DNA of 64,000 nt from JAWWOL01 sp033851545 (GCA_033851545.1 JAWWOO010000072.1:1-64000), one strand, 5' to 3'; shown: positions 1 to 8,870, counted from the stretch's first letter. The notes: generated by a model from the letters alone, not told the origin. A program made the numbers and translations.

Positions 1-1155
1 GGTGGGGTGGGTGGTCGTGGGGTGGGTGGTCGCCCGATGGCTGGTGACGTGGGTGGTCGGCGACGGGGTGCCGCCGCCCTGGCCGGAGGTGAGCGCATAG
101 GCGGACGCGGCGGCGACGCCGGCGACCAGCAGGGCGACGATCCAAGGCCACACCGGTCTCCTGTGCCGGCTCGGCGGTGCGGCGACCGGGGGCAGCAGCC
201 GGGTGTGCGGCTCGTCGGCGACCGCCGGCAGCAGCCGGGTGACCGGCTCGAGGGCAACGGTGGCCGCGGTCGGGCTGCCTGAGCTCGGAGCCAGGTCGGG
301 GTAGTCCGCAGCCAGTGCCAGGGCGGCCTGCCCGAACGCCCCGGCGGAGGCCGGCCGGTCCGACGGCTTCTTGGCCATCGCCTGCTCGACGAGCGCGCGT
401 ACGGCCGGGGGCAGGTCGGCCGGCAGCGGCGGTGGTGCCAGCTGGGCGTGCGCAGCCGCGATCGCGAAGGCAGTGTCGCCGGTGAACGGACGCCGGCCGG
501 TGAGGCACTCGTACGCGACGACACCGAGCGCGTAGACGTCGCTCGCCGGCGTGACGGTGCCGGCCCGCGCCTGCTCCGGCGACAGGTAGTGCGCAGTCCC
601 CATCACCATGCCGGTGCGGGTCAGCGGGGCCGCGTCGACAGCCCGGGCGATGCCGAAGTCGGTCACCTTGACTTGGACGTCTGACGGGTCGTCCCGGTTG
701 ACCCGGACGATCAGCAGGTTTCCCGGCTTGACGTCGCGGTGGATGACGCCGGCGTCGTGCGCTGCCTGCAGCGCGAGCCCGGTCTGCCCGACGATCTGCA
801 GCGCCAGCGCCGGGGGCAACGGCCGGCCGGCCGCCAGCAGCTGGGACAACGGCTGGCCGTCGACGTACTCCATGACCAGGTAGGCGAGCATCCGCCCACC
901 GTCCTGGACCTCGCCGTAGTCGAAGACTGCCGCGATGCCTGGGTGGCTGAGGGCAGCGGCGTGCCGGGCCTCCCCGCGGAACCGGGCGAGGAACGTCGGC
1001 TCACGGCCGTACTCCGGCTTGAGCAGCTTGACCGCCACCGTCCGGCCGAGACGCTCGTCGGTGCCCTGCCAGACCTCGCCCATGCCGCCGACCGCGATCA
1101 GCCGGGTCAGCCGGTAGCGCTCGGCCACCACACGCTCGGTGTCGGCGGGGCTCAT
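1..1155 (-). CDS. pknA: Ser/Thr protein kinase, PknA-like, 3' end cut by window
   Basis: Membrane Ser/Thr kinase of the cell-growth cluster; relatives phosphorylate division, cell-wall and FHA proteins. The start ATG at 1155 overlaps the pbpA stop (ATGA). The kinase domain covers about residues 10-275: glycine loop GGMGEV, lysine of VAVK at K43, catalytic HRDVKPGN, DFG (TDFGIA) and SPEQ. A Pro/Ala/Thr juxtamembrane segment follows, then one transmembrane segment at about 330-350, then a Thr/Pro/His-rich external stretch that runs off the window, so the C-terminus is unseen. By gene order this is the pknA position; a PASTA kinase (pknB) would be expected just outside. The symbol rests on synteny. 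Confidence 0.9.
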   Translation of the reverse strand, partial: MSPADTERVVAERYRLTRLIAVGGMGEVWQGTDERLGRTVAVKLLKPEYGREPTFLARFRGEARHAAALSHPGIAAVFDYGEVQDGGRMLAYLVMEYVDGQPLSQLLAAGRPLPPALALQIVGQTGLALQAAHDAGVIHRDVKPGNLLIVRVNRDDPSDVQVKVTDFGIARAVDAAPLTRTGMVMGTAHYLSPEQARAGTVTPASDVYALGVVAYECLTGRRPFTGDTAFAIAAAHAQLAPPPLPADLPPAVRALVEQAMAKKPSDRPASAGAFGQAALALAADYPDLAPSSGSPTAATVALEPVTRLLPAVADEPHTRLLPPVAAPPSRHRRPVWPWIVALLVAGVAAASAYALTSGQGGGTPSPTTHVTSHRATTHPTTTHPT

Positions 1156-2606
1156 CGGTGCAGCACCGCCTTGATCACCTGTGCTGCGATGGGCGCCGCG
1201 ACCTTGCCGCCCGTGGCCTCACTGCCCAGGGCGCCGCCGTTCTCCACCAGCACTGCTACGGCCACCACCGGGTTCTGCGCCGGAGCGAAGGCGATGAACC
1301 ATGCGTGGGGGGTCGTGTCCGGTCCGTGCTGTGCTGTGCCGGTCTTGCCCGCCACCTGCACCCCGCTGATCTGCGCAGCGGTCCCGGTGCCGCGGTCGAC
1401 GACGCCGACCATCATCTGGGTGAGCTGGGCGGCCACCTGCGGGTTGATCGCCTGCCGGAGCGTCTGCGGCTTGGTCTGGCTGATTTGCGTGAGGTCGGGG
1501 CCGAGAATCTGGTCCACGAGGTACGGCTTCATCAGCGTTCCTTTGTTGGCCACCGCTGATGCGATCATCGCCGCTTGCAGCGGGGTGATCCGGACGTCGA
1601 ACTGGCCGATCGCCGCCTGTGCGGTCTGCCAGTTGGGCAGCAGGTTGGCCGGGAACACGCTGGTCGCGGTCGGGATCGGGACGGTCAGGCTGGAGTCGTT
1701 GAGCCCGAATGCTTCGGCCTGGGTCTTGAGAGCAGCCGGGCCGAGCTTGAGCCCGAGCGCGCCGAAGGCGGTGTTGCACGAGATCCGCAGCGCATCGGCG
1801 AGGGTCAGCTGGCCGCTCTTGGCGCACACCTCGTTCCCGAAGTTGTTCAGCGGGTTGCTGGTCTGCGGCAGCGCCAGCTGGTGCGGCGCCGGGATCACCG
1901 TGCTCGGGGTGTCACCGGTGCCGAGTGCGGCCGCCGACGTGACGATCTTGAACAGCGAACCGGGCGGATAGGTCGAGGACAGTGCCCGGTCGACCAGCGG
2001 GTGCAGCGGGTCGGCGTTGAGCTGCTTCCACGCCGCGGCGACCGATGCGGTGTCGTGCGAGGTCAGCCGGCTCGGGTCGTACGAGGGGGACGTGGCCAGC
2101 GCCAGGATCTTCCCCGTGCGCGGGTCGAGCGCCACGACGGCGCCGGCCTGACCCTTGAGCCCCGCATAGGCGGCGTCCTGTGCGGCGGCGTCGATGGTCA
2201 GCACCACGTTGCCGCCGCTGATGGTCCGCCCCGTGAGCAGGTCCTGCAGCCGGCGTACGAACAGCCGGTCGTCCTCGCCGGACAGCACGCTCTGCTCGGC
2301 CCGCTCGATGCCGGTCGCCGCCTCGGTCAGCGAGTAGTAGCCGGTGATCGGCGCGTACTCGGGGCCTTGGACGTAGACCCGTTGATATTTCAGCCGGTCC
2401 TGCGTCTTGACCGACGTGGCCACGGCAGCGCCCCCGATGACGATCTGGCCCCGTGGCCGGCTGTAGGTCCGCAGCAGCACCCGCGAGTTGTGCGGGTTGT
2501 TGCGCAGGCTCTTGGCATCGACGACCTGCAGGATGTTCGCGTTGGCGATCAGGGCGAAGAACAGCAGCAGGCAGGCGACCGACAGGCGGCGCACGGCGCG
2601 GTTCAT
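1152..2606 (-). CDS. pbpA: Class B penicillin-binding protein PbpA
   Basis: Peptidoglycan transpeptidase, 484 aa, near the usual actinobacterial PbpA length. ATG at 2606 overlaps the rodA stop. An N-terminal signal anchor (about residues 5-28) precedes a short non-catalytic module and the transpeptidase domain, which has the three active-site motifs in order: SLFK (nucleophile Ser), SCN and KTGTA. It acts outside the membrane with RodA, the next gene upstream, which polymerises the glycan strands that PbpA crosslinks. Cotranscription is implied by 4-nt overlaps on both sides. A reading frame continues upstream of this ATG but lies inside rodA and is not expected to be used. Confidence 0.95.
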   Translation of the reverse strand: MNRAVRRLSVACLLLFFALIANANILQVVDAKSLRNNPHNSRVLLRTYSRPRGQIVIGGAAVATSVKTQDRLKYQRVYVQGPEYAPITGYYSLTEAATGIERAEQSVLSGEDDRLFVRRLQDLLTGRTISGGNVVLTIDAAAQDAAYAGLKGQAGAVVALDPRTGKILALATSPSYDPSRLTSHDTASVAAAWKQLNADPLHPLVDRALSSTYPPGSLFKIVTSAAALGTGDTPSTVIPAPHQLALPQTSNPLNNFGNEVCAKSGQLTLADALRISCNTAFGALGLKLGPAALKTQAEAFGLNDSSLTVPIPTATSVFPANLLPNWQTAQAAIGQFDVRITPLQAAMIASAVANKGTLMKPYLVDQILGPDLTQISQTKPQTLRQAINPQVAAQLTQMMVGVVDRGTGTAAQISGVQVAGKTGTAQHGPDTTPHAWFIAFAPAQNPVVAVAVLVENGGALGSEATGGKVAAPIAAQVIKAVLHR

Positions 2607-4009
2607 GTCGGGATCACCTGCGTCTCGTCGTTGGCGGGGGCGCGCACGGCGGCCTGTTGCACCGGCCGCCGGGCGGCGTCGCTGACCCGCATCATGAGCG
2701 CGACGATGACCCAGTTGGCGACGAGTGACGACCCGCCGTAGGAGATGAACGGCAGGGTCATCCCGGTCAGCGGGATCAGCCGGGTGACCCCGCCGACGAC
2801 CACGAAGACCTGCAGCGCGAGGGAGAACGCCAGCCCGGTGACGAGCAGCTTGCCGAACGTGTCGCGTACGGACACCGCGGTGCGCAGGCCGCGCTGCACG
2901 ACCAGGCCGTAGACCACGAGCACCGCCATCAGCCCGGCCAGCCCGAGCTCCTCGCCGAGCGTCGCGGTGATGAAGTCGGTCTTGGCGAACGGCACCAGGT
3001 CGGGCCGGCCGAGGCCGAGTCCCGTACCGAGCACTCCGCCGGTGCCGAGCCCGAACAGGCCCTGGACCAGCTGGTAGGCGTGACCCTGTGACTGTGACCA
3101 CGGGTGGAGCCAGATGTCGACGCGCTCGTGGACGTGGGAGAACAGCCGGTAGGCCGTGTAGGAGCCGACGCAGAACAGCACGATGCCGATCACCAGCCAC
3201 GACGTGCGTTCGGTGGCGACGTAGAGCATCGCGGTGAAGATGCCGAAGAACAGCAACGAGGTGCCGAGGTCTCGTTCGAAGATGAGCACGGCGAGCATCA
3301 GCAGCCAGGCGACCAGCACCGGGCCGAGGTCGCGGCCGCGCGGCAGGTTGAGACCGAAGAAACGCCTGCTGGCCAAGGAAAGTACGTCCCGCTTGGCCAC
3401 GAAGTAGCCGGCGAAGAACACGATCAGCAGGATCTTGGCGACCTCGCTCGGCTGGAACGACAGCCCGGCCAGCCGGATCCAGATCTTGGCGCCGTTGACC
3501 TGGCTGTACGACGCCGGCAGCACCGCAGGCACCAGCAGCAGGGCGATTCCGCCGGCCATCGCGGTGTAGGTGTAGCGCTGCAGGGTGCGATGGTCCCGGA
3601 CGACGCCGAGCAGCACGACGAACAGGGCCAGCCCGAGCAGCATCCAGATGAACTGCACGTGCGCGTCGCCGTGCGGGGCCGGGCGTCCGGCCTGCCGGGC
3701 GCGGTCGGCGCCGGCCAGGTCGAGCCGGTGGATGAGGACCAGGCCCAGGCCGTTGAGGAACGCGACCAGGGGCAGCAGCAGCGGGTCGGCGTACGGCGCC
3801 AGCCGGCGTACGGCGAGGTGCGCGGCGAGGTAGAGGGCGGCGAAACCGCCTGCGTAGGCGCCGATCGAGGGTGGAAACGACTTGTCGTGCCCGACGCCGA
3901 CCGCGACGTAGGCGGCGAGGTCAACCAAGAGGCCGAGCGCCAGCATCAGCGCCTCGGGCCGCCGGCCGGTGCGCGCTGGGCCGAGGCTGCCGGCGGCGAC
4001 CGCCGTCAC
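2603..4009 (-). CDS. rodA: SEDS peptidoglycan glycosyltransferase RodA/FtsW
   Basis: Polytopic SEDS-family glycan polymerase, 468 aa, matching the size of mycobacterial RodA. Start chosen at GTG 4009 because it forms a GTGA overlap with the pstP stop, the same coupling seen across this operon. Hydrophobic segments run through the protein; SEDS hallmarks include the stretch with NGAKIW and FQPSE, and the C-terminal FISYGGSS. It works with PbpA, encoded immediately downstream. A later in-frame ATG (in RPEALMLALG) is a possible alternative start but would break the overlap pattern. Confidence 0.95.
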   Translation of the reverse strand: MTAVAAGSLGPARTGRRPEALMLALGLLVDLAAYVAVGVGHDKSFPPSIGAYAGGFAALYLAAHLAVRRLAPYADPLLLPLVAFLNGLGLVLIHRLDLAGADRARQAGRPAPHGDAHVQFIWMLLGLALFVVLLGVVRDHRTLQRYTYTAMAGGIALLLVPAVLPASYSQVNGAKIWIRLAGLSFQPSEVAKILLIVFFAGYFVAKRDVLSLASRRFFGLNLPRGRDLGPVLVAWLLMLAVLIFERDLGTSLLFFGIFTAMLYVATERTSWLVIGIVLFCVGSYTAYRLFSHVHERVDIWLHPWSQSQGHAYQLVQGLFGLGTGGVLGTGLGLGRPDLVPFAKTDFITATLGEELGLAGLMAVLVVYGLVVQRGLRTAVSVRDTFGKLLVTGLAFSLALQVFVVVGGVTRLIPLTGMTLPFISYGGSSLVANWVIVALMMRVSDAARRPVQQAAVRAPANDETQVIPT

Positions 4010-5298
4010 GTGGCCCCTGCGGTGCAGGTTGCGGTGGGTGTCGGCGTGGTGGCCGTCGACGGGGTGGCCGCCGATGGGGCGGCGGCGGTGCCGGCTGCGC
4101 AGGGCGGCAGCTGGTTGGCCCGCAGCTCGTTGACGATCTGCTCGGCACCGCCGAGGCTGCCGGCAGTGATGTTGTCCTGCACCTTGTCGCGCCAGAACGG
4201 CAGCAGACCGGCGACCGGGATGCCGGTGTTCTCCTTGACCGAGGAGAGGTTGACGCCGGCGAACGAGTCGGGGACCCCACGGAAGACGGTCACCTGGTTG
4301 TTGTGCACCCCGACGTAGTACTGCCGGTGCAGGTAGGCCCGGCCGCCGATGACTGCACCCACCACGATGGCGACGAGCACGAGCAGCAGCATCGCCAGCC
4401 GTACGGGGTGCCGGTTGCGCGGTGCGGCGTGGGCGAACCCGTAGGCACGTACGGCGGTGGGGGACTTCTTGGACACGGTCATCATCGAGGCCCTGGCCGC
4501 GGGCGTGTCCGGGCGCGGGACCGACTCGGCGATGTGCTCGGCTGCGGCACCGGCGACCACGACGTCCTTGCCGCCGGAGCCGGTCTCCTCGAGCACCTCG
4601 GCCACGATGCAGGTGATGTTGTCGGGACCGCCGCCGCGCAGCGCGAGCTCGACCATCCGGTCGACCGCGGCCTGCGGGTCGGGCAGCTGCAGCGCCTCGC
4701 GCAGGGTCTGGTCGGAGACCACGCCGGAGAGCCCGTCGCTGCACAGGAGGTAGCGGTCGCCGGGCTTGGTGTCACGTACGGACAGGTCGAGCTCGAGCTC
4801 GTCGTCCCCCTTGAGCGCGCGCAGGATCAGTGCCCGCTGCGGGTGGCTGCTCGCCTGCTCGAGGGTGATCCGGCCCTCGTCGACGAAGGACTGGACCAGG
4901 GTGTGGTCGTGGGTGATCTGCGTGAGCTCGCCGTCGCGGAGCAGGTAGGCGCGGGAGTCGCCGATGTGCAGCAGGCCGACGCGGGTGCCGGCGATGAGCA
5001 TCGCTGTCAGCGTGGTCCCCATGCCGGCGAGGCTCGGGTCCTGGGCGATGAGCGCGCGCAGGTGGTCGTTGGCGTCGTAGGCCGCCGTGCTGAGGGCGGC
5101 CAGCAGGTCGGCCCCGGGCGCGTCGGCGTCCAGCGGTGCCAGCGCGGCGATCGCGACCGCACTGGCCACCTCGCCGGCAGCCGCGCCGCCCATGCCGTCG
5201 GCGACGGCGAGCAGTCGCGGGCCCGCGTACAGCGAGTCCTCGTTGCCGTCCCTGAGCAGCCCGACGTCGGAGCGGGCCGCGAACCGCAGGCCGGTCAT
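4006..5298 (-). CDS. pstP: PP2C-family Ser/Thr phosphatase PstP
   Basis: Metal-dependent phosphatase that reverses the action of the co-encoded kinases, 430 aa. The N-terminal PP2C domain (about residues 1-235) carries NEDS, VADGMGG, HIGDSRAYL, SDGLSG and GGPDN, which supply the metal-binding aspartates. A linker, one transmembrane segment at about 300-325 and an external C-terminal tail ending in an Ala/Pro/Thr-rich region follow. ATG at 5298 overlaps the fhaB stop, and its own stop overlaps the rodA GTG. Confidence 0.95.
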   Translation of the reverse strand: MTGLRFAARSDVGLLRDGNEDSLYAGPRLLAVADGMGGAAAGEVASAVAIAALAPLDADAPGADLLAALSTAAYDANDHLRALIAQDPSLAGMGTTLTAMLIAGTRVGLLHIGDSRAYLLRDGELTQITHDHTLVQSFVDEGRITLEQASSHPQRALILRALKGDDELELDLSVRDTKPGDRYLLCSDGLSGVVSDQTLREALQLPDPQAAVDRMVELALRGGGPDNITCIVAEVLEETGSGGKDVVVAGAAAEHIAESVPRPDTPAARASMMTVSKKSPTAVRAYGFAHAAPRNRHPVRLAMLLLVLVAIVVGAVIGGRAYLHRQYYVGVHNNQVTVFRGVPDSFAGVNLSSVKENTGIPVAGLLPFWRDKVQDNITAGSLGGAEQIVNELRANQLPPCAAGTAAAPSAATPSTATTPTPTATCTAGAT

Positions 5299-5786
5299 CG
5301 CCGGAGCTCGATCGCGGTCTTGCCGATCCGGATGGCCACGCCGGGCGGCACGATGGTCGGGCGGGTCACCTTGTCGCGGTCGAGGTAGGTGCCGTTGGTG
5401 GACCCGAGGTCCTCGATCAGCCACTGGCCGTCCTGCGGGACCAGCCGGGCGTGCCGTGCGGACGCGTAGTCGTCGGTCAGCACCAGGGTGGAGTCGTCGG
5501 CCCTGCCGATGGTGATGGTCTCCTCGCCGAGGTGCATGCTCGTGCCGGTCAGCCCGCCGGCGGTGACCACCAGCTTGCGCGGGATCCCTTTGCCCTTGGG
5601 CGGTTTGGCCGCCTTGCGCTGGGTCGGCTTGGTCACCACGTGCGGGGCGACCACCCGCGCGCTGCCCGTGCCGTTGAGGTCGTTGCGCATCACCCGTACG
5701 GCGGCCAGCACGAACAGCCACAGCACGGCGAGCAGACCGACCCGGATGGCGAAGATCGCGATGTCCGGAACGGTGTTGCTCTGCAC
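5295..5786 (-). CDS. fhaB: FHA-domain protein FhaB (FipA-like)
   Basis: Small membrane-anchored phosphothreonine-binding adaptor, 163 aa. An N-terminal hydrophobic segment (about residues 10-32) is followed by a basic linker and a C-terminal FHA domain with GRADDS, SARHA and STNGTYL, the loops that bind phosphothreonine. GTG at 5786 was chosen because it shares one base with the fhaA stop (TAGTG) and gives a length close to mycobacterial FhaB (155 aa). Its role in the cluster is to link kinase signalling to division and cell-wall synthesis. Confidence 0.93.
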   Translation of the reverse strand: MQSNTVPDIAIFAIRVGLLAVLWLFVLAAVRVMRNDLNGTGSARVVAPHVVTKPTQRKAAKPPKGKGIPRKLVVTAGGLTGTSMHLGEETITIGRADDSTLVLTDDYASARHARLVPQDGQWLIEDLGSTNGTYLDRDKVTRPTIVPPGVAIRIGKTAIELRR

Positions 5787-6589
5787 TAGGAACCGCCCGG
5801 GTCGCGCAGGAACACCAGCACGGTCGAGCCCAGCGCGATCCGCTGGCCGCTGTTCATCAGGGTCGGCGCCGAGACCGGCTTGCCGTCCAGGGTGGTCCCG
5901 TTGGTCGAGCCGAGGTCCTCGACCCACACCCCGCCGTCGCGCAGCTCGACCTGGGCGTGGTGGCGGGAGACGCCGGGGTCGGACAGCCGCAGGTCGGCGT
6001 CGTGGCCGCGGCCGATGACCGTGGCCGGCTTGACCAGCGGGGTCGCCCGCTGGATGCCGTTGGCCTCCGGGGTGCCGGCGTGGGCAGTGCCGTCGGAGCT
6101 CACGACCAGGCGGGGGTTGCCGGTGAACACGTGCGGATCCTGCTTGGCGGCGATGATCTGGGTCAGGTTGGGGTCGACGACGCCGCCGCGGTGCTGGAGT
6201 CCGCCCGCTGCCGAGCCCTCGTCGACGACGTTGCTGCGCACGTGGAACATGCCGGTCTCCAGCGACGGCTCCTCCTCGAGCGTCACCGCGACCTCGCCCA
6301 GGAACGACCACTGCTGCTCGGCTGCCGACTCCTCCACCATTGTGGACAGCTCGACGCCGAGCTGCTTCGCGTACGGGGACAGCCGTGCGTAGTCGGCCTT
6401 CCCGAGCTCGACGACGTACTCGTTGGGCACCAGCACCCGGCCGGCCCCGACGATGGCCTTCTTGTCGAGCGCCTCACGCTCGAGCGCGGCGGCGATCTCG
6501 ACCGGCTCGACGTTTCCCTTGAAGGCACGGGCGAAGGCTCCCTCGACGAGGCCTTCGAGCCGGCGCTCGAATCGCTGCAGAACTCCCAC
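5786..6589 (-). CDS. fhaA: FHA-domain protein FhaA with N-terminal DUF3662
   Basis: Cytosolic phosphothreonine adaptor, 267 aa, and the first gene of the growth operon. Residues 1-120 form the DUF3662 domain (MGVLQRFERRLEGLVEGAFARA...). A variable linker and a C-terminal FHA domain follow (GRGHDADL, SRHHAQ, STNGTTL). Start GTG at 6589 has an AAGGGAG ribosome-binding site about 9 nt upstream. It is much shorter than mycobacterial FhaA because the central linker is short. A -10-like TACGAT lies upstream at 6616-6621 on the same strand. Confidence 0.93.
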   Translation of the reverse strand: MGVLQRFERRLEGLVEGAFARAFKGNVEPVEIAAALEREALDKKAIVGAGRVLVPNEYVVELGKADYARLSPYAKQLGVELSTMVEESAAEQQWSFLGEVAVTLEEEPSLETGMFHVRSNVVDEGSAAGGLQHRGGVVDPNLTQIIAAKQDPHVFTGNPRLVVSSDGTAHAGTPEANGIQRATPLVKPATVIGRGHDADLRLSDPGVSRHHAQVELRDGGVWVEDLGSTNGTTLDGKPVSAPTLMNSGQRIALGSTVLVFLRDPGGS

Positions 6590-6615
6590 GCCGACTCCCT
6601 TCCCGGCTCCCGGTG

Positions 6616-6621
6616 ATCGTA
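6616..6621 (-). promoter_or_regulatory. Putative -10 element of the fhaA-to-pknA operon
   Basis: TACGAT on the minus strand, 27 nt before the fhaA GTG, in the only gap upstream of the operon. No convincing -35 is visible. Confidence 0.4.
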
Positions 6622-6650
6622 TCCGTGTTCGAGGGCGCGGCCGTGCGTGG

Positions 6651-6656
6651 TAGCCT
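6651..6656 (+). promoter_or_regulatory. Putative -10 element of tRNA-Leu
   Basis: TAGCCT, 36 nt before the mature tRNA 5' end, with a weak -35-like TTCGAG 17 nt further upstream. Confidence 0.35.
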
Positions 6657-6691
6657 CAGCGGCGCTGTCTGTGGACAGTGCTGTACATGCG

Positions 6692-6777
6692 GGGCAAGTG
6701 GCGGAATGGCAGACGCGCACGGTTCAGGTCCGTGTGTCCGAAAGGACGTGGGGGTTCAACTCCCCCCTTGCCCACCA
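6692..6777 (+). tRNA. tRNA-Leu (anticodon CAG)
   Basis: 86-nt class II tRNA. The acceptor stem GGGCAAG pairs with CTTGCCC, followed by discriminator A and an encoded CCA. The D-arm has TGGCGGAAT, the anticodon stem CACGG/CCGTG encloses TTCAGGT (anticodon CAG), a long variable arm follows, and the T-arm contains GGTTCAACTCC. CAG reads CTG, the favoured Leu codon in such a GC-rich genome. Confidence 0.97.
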
Positions 6778-6835
6778 AAATCTCGTCGTTGCGGCTCAAC
6801 TGTCGCCTGGCGAGAGTAAGTCCACCATGAGGCAC

Positions 6836-7633
6836 TCAGCGTGTGGGGCCGCCGGCGAGCTGATCCACCTTGGCGTGTAACCGGGCGTTCTCCTCGCGAA
6901 TGGCGCGCAGCTCCGCCATCACCTCGGTCAGCGTCGTGTCCTCCCGCCGCTCCGCCTCGCGGACGTCGCGCAGCTGGTCGACGAACCATGCGGCGACCGA
7001 CGCGGTGACCACGCCGAGCACCGAGATGCCCACCACCATCAAGGCGACGGCGACCAGCCGGCCCTCGACGGTGACTGGCACCCGGTCGCCGTATCCCACT
7101 GTGCTGACGGTGGTCGCGGCCCACCACAGCGCGTCGCCGAAGGAGTGGATCGTCGAGCCGGGCGCGGCCCGCTCCGCGTCGAACATCGCGGCTGCCGCGA
7201 CGAACAGCAGGATGACCGCTGACCCGGTGACCGCCGCGGCGATCCGGACATGTGGGGTACGCCGGCTGCGGCGGGCGAGCACGCCGAGCACGGCTCCGAG
7301 CCTGGCCAGCTTGAGCAGTCGCAGGGGCCGAGCCGTCGGGATGATCACCACGATCAGGTCCAACGGATGTGTACGAACGAAGTGCCATCGCCGTCGGGCA
7401 AGGTAGAGCCGGGACAGGTAGTCCACGAGGAACACCGCCCAGATGACGTAGTCGGAGATCCGCAGGGCGACGGTGACCGACCCGGGCGGGTTCCGCCACA
7501 GCAGGTCGACCAGGAGGCTGGCCAGGAAGACCGCGGCCAGCACGGCCAGTGGCGTCGTGGTCCTGCGCTCCCACTCGGCGTAGCCGCCGGCGGCGCGGAA
7601 CTCGCGGACCGAGGACATCACGTTCGTCAGCAT
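6836..7633 (-). CDS. Voltage-gated potassium channel, six-TM type
   Basis: Ion channel subunit, 265 aa. The order is a voltage-sensor-like segment set (about residues 28-140) with S4-like arginines around RPLRLLKLARLGAVL, then S5, a pore helix and the selectivity filter TVSTVGYGD (a canonical K+ filter), then S6. The C-terminus (about 220-258) is a charged predicted coiled coil, consistent with tetramer formation. No RCK or cyclic-nucleotide domain is present. It stands alone between a tRNA and a small membrane-protein gene. Confidence 0.93.
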   Translation of the reverse strand: MLTNVMSSVREFRAAGGYAEWERRTTTPLAVLAAVFLASLLVDLLWRNPPGSVTVALRISDYVIWAVFLVDYLSRLYLARRRWHFVRTHPLDLIVVIIPTARPLRLLKLARLGAVLGVLARRSRRTPHVRIAAAVTGSAVILLFVAAAAMFDAERAAPGSTIHSFGDALWWAATTVSTVGYGDRVPVTVEGRLVAVALMVVGISVLGVVTASVAAWFVDQLRDVREAERREDTTLTEVMAELRAIREENARLHAKVDQLAGGPTR

Positions 7634-7670
7634 GCCGCAGGCTCGGTCCCGTACGGGTGCCCCACGCCGG

Positions 7671-7895
7671 TCAGCCGTCTCGGCGCATCCGGTCGTGCTG
7701 GCGGCGGTTCCGGCTGAAGTAGCCGAGGTAGAGGAGGAAGCCGACGCCCAGCCCGGCGACGCCGATCTCGTACGTGGCCGGGCCGTGCACCGCTGGGAGG
7801 ATGGCGACCTGCAGCCAGGCCGGTGAGCTGACCAGCGCGAACCACCACCAGCGCTCGGGCGCCGGCCGGCCGCGGCGGTGCGTTCCTCTGCTCAC
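7671..7895 (-). CDS. Small two-TM membrane protein
   Basis: 74-aa protein of unknown function. Two hydrophobic segments (around WWFALVSSPAWLQVAIL and IGVAGLGVGFLLYLGYF) are flanked by basic ends, with a strongly basic C-terminus (RNRRQHDRMRRDG). GTG at 7895 was chosen because a GGAGG lies about 10 nt upstream. The gene follows the channel gene on the same strand only loosely and diverges from the exporter locus. Confidence 0.65.
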   Translation of the reverse strand: MSRGTHRRGRPAPERWWWFALVSSPAWLQVAILPAVHGPATYEIGVAGLGVGFLLYLGYFSRNRRQHDRMRRDG

Positions 7896-8046
7896 CAACC
7901 CCCCGCCTCCGCTGGGCACACCCTCATGGTGCCCCAGCGGCGGACGGCCACAGGTGGCAGGGCCACCGGTCGTCGATGTCCCGACTACCAAGGACGAAGA
8001 TCCCGCACCCCGGTTTGCGCCCGGGGTGCGGTGTTCACAGGCCGGC

Positions 8047-8063
8047 TTCAGGTTGCCTTCAGG
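8047..8063 (+). promoter_or_regulatory. Direct-repeat response-regulator box upstream of the exporter locus
   Basis: TTCAGG at 8047 and 8058, an 11-nt period, the geometry typical of OmpR-family direct repeats. Near-identical boxes lie before the HtrA gene (20304) and the MprA-like regulator gene (61753, minus). The box is 63 nt before the ATG at 8126. The binding protein is inferred. Confidence 0.55.
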
Positions 8064-8125
8064 GGAGCCGTCGAAGGTCGACGCACGGGGTGCTCTGGTT
8101 GGCGCGACGAGGCAGGGAGACTTCG

Positions 8126-8788
8126 ATGGTCGAGGACATGGGAGATTTCGGTACGGGCAGCACGCCGCCGCTGCCGCCGGGTGAGCAGCCACCATCGAGA
8201 TCTCGCAGCCGGGCACGCGGTGCAGCGGCCGGCATCGGGGTGGCCCTGGTCGTAGGTGCCGGCGGCATTGCGGTCGCCAACTCGGGATCGACCTCGACGG
8301 GCAGCCCTGCGGCGACCCCGACCAGCGAGGGCGCGCCGACGCCCGCCCCACTGCGTGGTCTGCCAGGGGGCGGCCACGGGAAGTTCGGTGGCGGCCTGCT
8401 CGGATTCGGTGGCGACGGCGTACTCCACGGCACGTTCGTCGTTGCCAAGTCCGGTGGCGGCTACCAGACCGTCCAGGTCCAGACCGGGACCGTCGACAGC
8501 GTCTCGTCGACTTCGCTGGCCGTGACCAGCAAGGACGGCTGGAAGTTCACGTACGTGGTCAAGGCCGGCACGAACGTCGACGCCCAGCGCGACGGCATCA
8601 CCTCGATCAAGAAGGGCGATCAGGTCGTCGTCAACGCGACCCTGAGCGGTACGACCGGCACCGTCGACCGGGTCGCCGACACCACGCTGTTGGCGAAGAA
8701 CCTGCCCAGCTTCACCGGCGGTGAGGGCGGCTTGCGCGGTCACTTCAAGCAGGCTCCGCCGTCGGCCAACTCCGGCACCGGCACCTGA
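8126..8788 (+). CDS. Membrane-anchored DUF5666-like protein
   Basis: 220-aa protein with a short cytoplasmic N-terminus, one transmembrane segment (about residues 30-55), a Ser/Thr/Pro/Gly-rich linker and an extracytoplasmic domain with beta-rich text (TVQVQTGTVDSVSSTSLAVT, KKGDQVVV) resembling DUF5666. Function unknown. ATG at 8126 was chosen over upstream in-frame starts because of the GGCAGGGAGA ribosome-binding site and the anchor-like N-terminus. A paralogue-like gene lies at 12855 in the same locus, so this protein may be an envelope partner of the exporter. A strong hairpin follows the stop codon. Confidence 0.75.
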   Translation: MVEDMGDFGTGSTPPLPPGEQPPSRSRSRARGAAAGIGVALVVGAGGIAVANSGSTSTGSPAATPTSEGAPTPAPLRGLPGGGHGKFGGGLLGFGGDGVLHGTFVVAKSGGGYQTVQVQTGTVDSVSSTSLAVTSKDGWKFTYVVKAGTNVDAQRDGITSIKKGDQVVVNATLSGTTGTVDRVADTTLLAKNLPSFTGGEGGLRGHFKQAPPSANSGTGT

Positions 8789-8804
8789 CCGGCCCGTACC
8801 CTCT

Positions 8805-8847
8805 GCAGGATGAGCGCCCGGCCGGTTCAATGGCCGGGCGCTCCTGC
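8805..8847 (+). terminator. Strong hairpin, probable intrinsic terminator
   Basis: Stem AGCGCCCGGCC/GGCCGGGCGCT (11 bp, perfect) with loop GGTTCAAT after a possible T-A or G-C closing shift, extended by GCAGG/CCTGC across a 3-nt bulge. No U-run follows. It separates the first gene from the exporter genes and may reduce read-through. Confidence 0.6.
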
Positions 8848-8870
8848 GTTGCCGCTGCTCAGGTCGCGCC

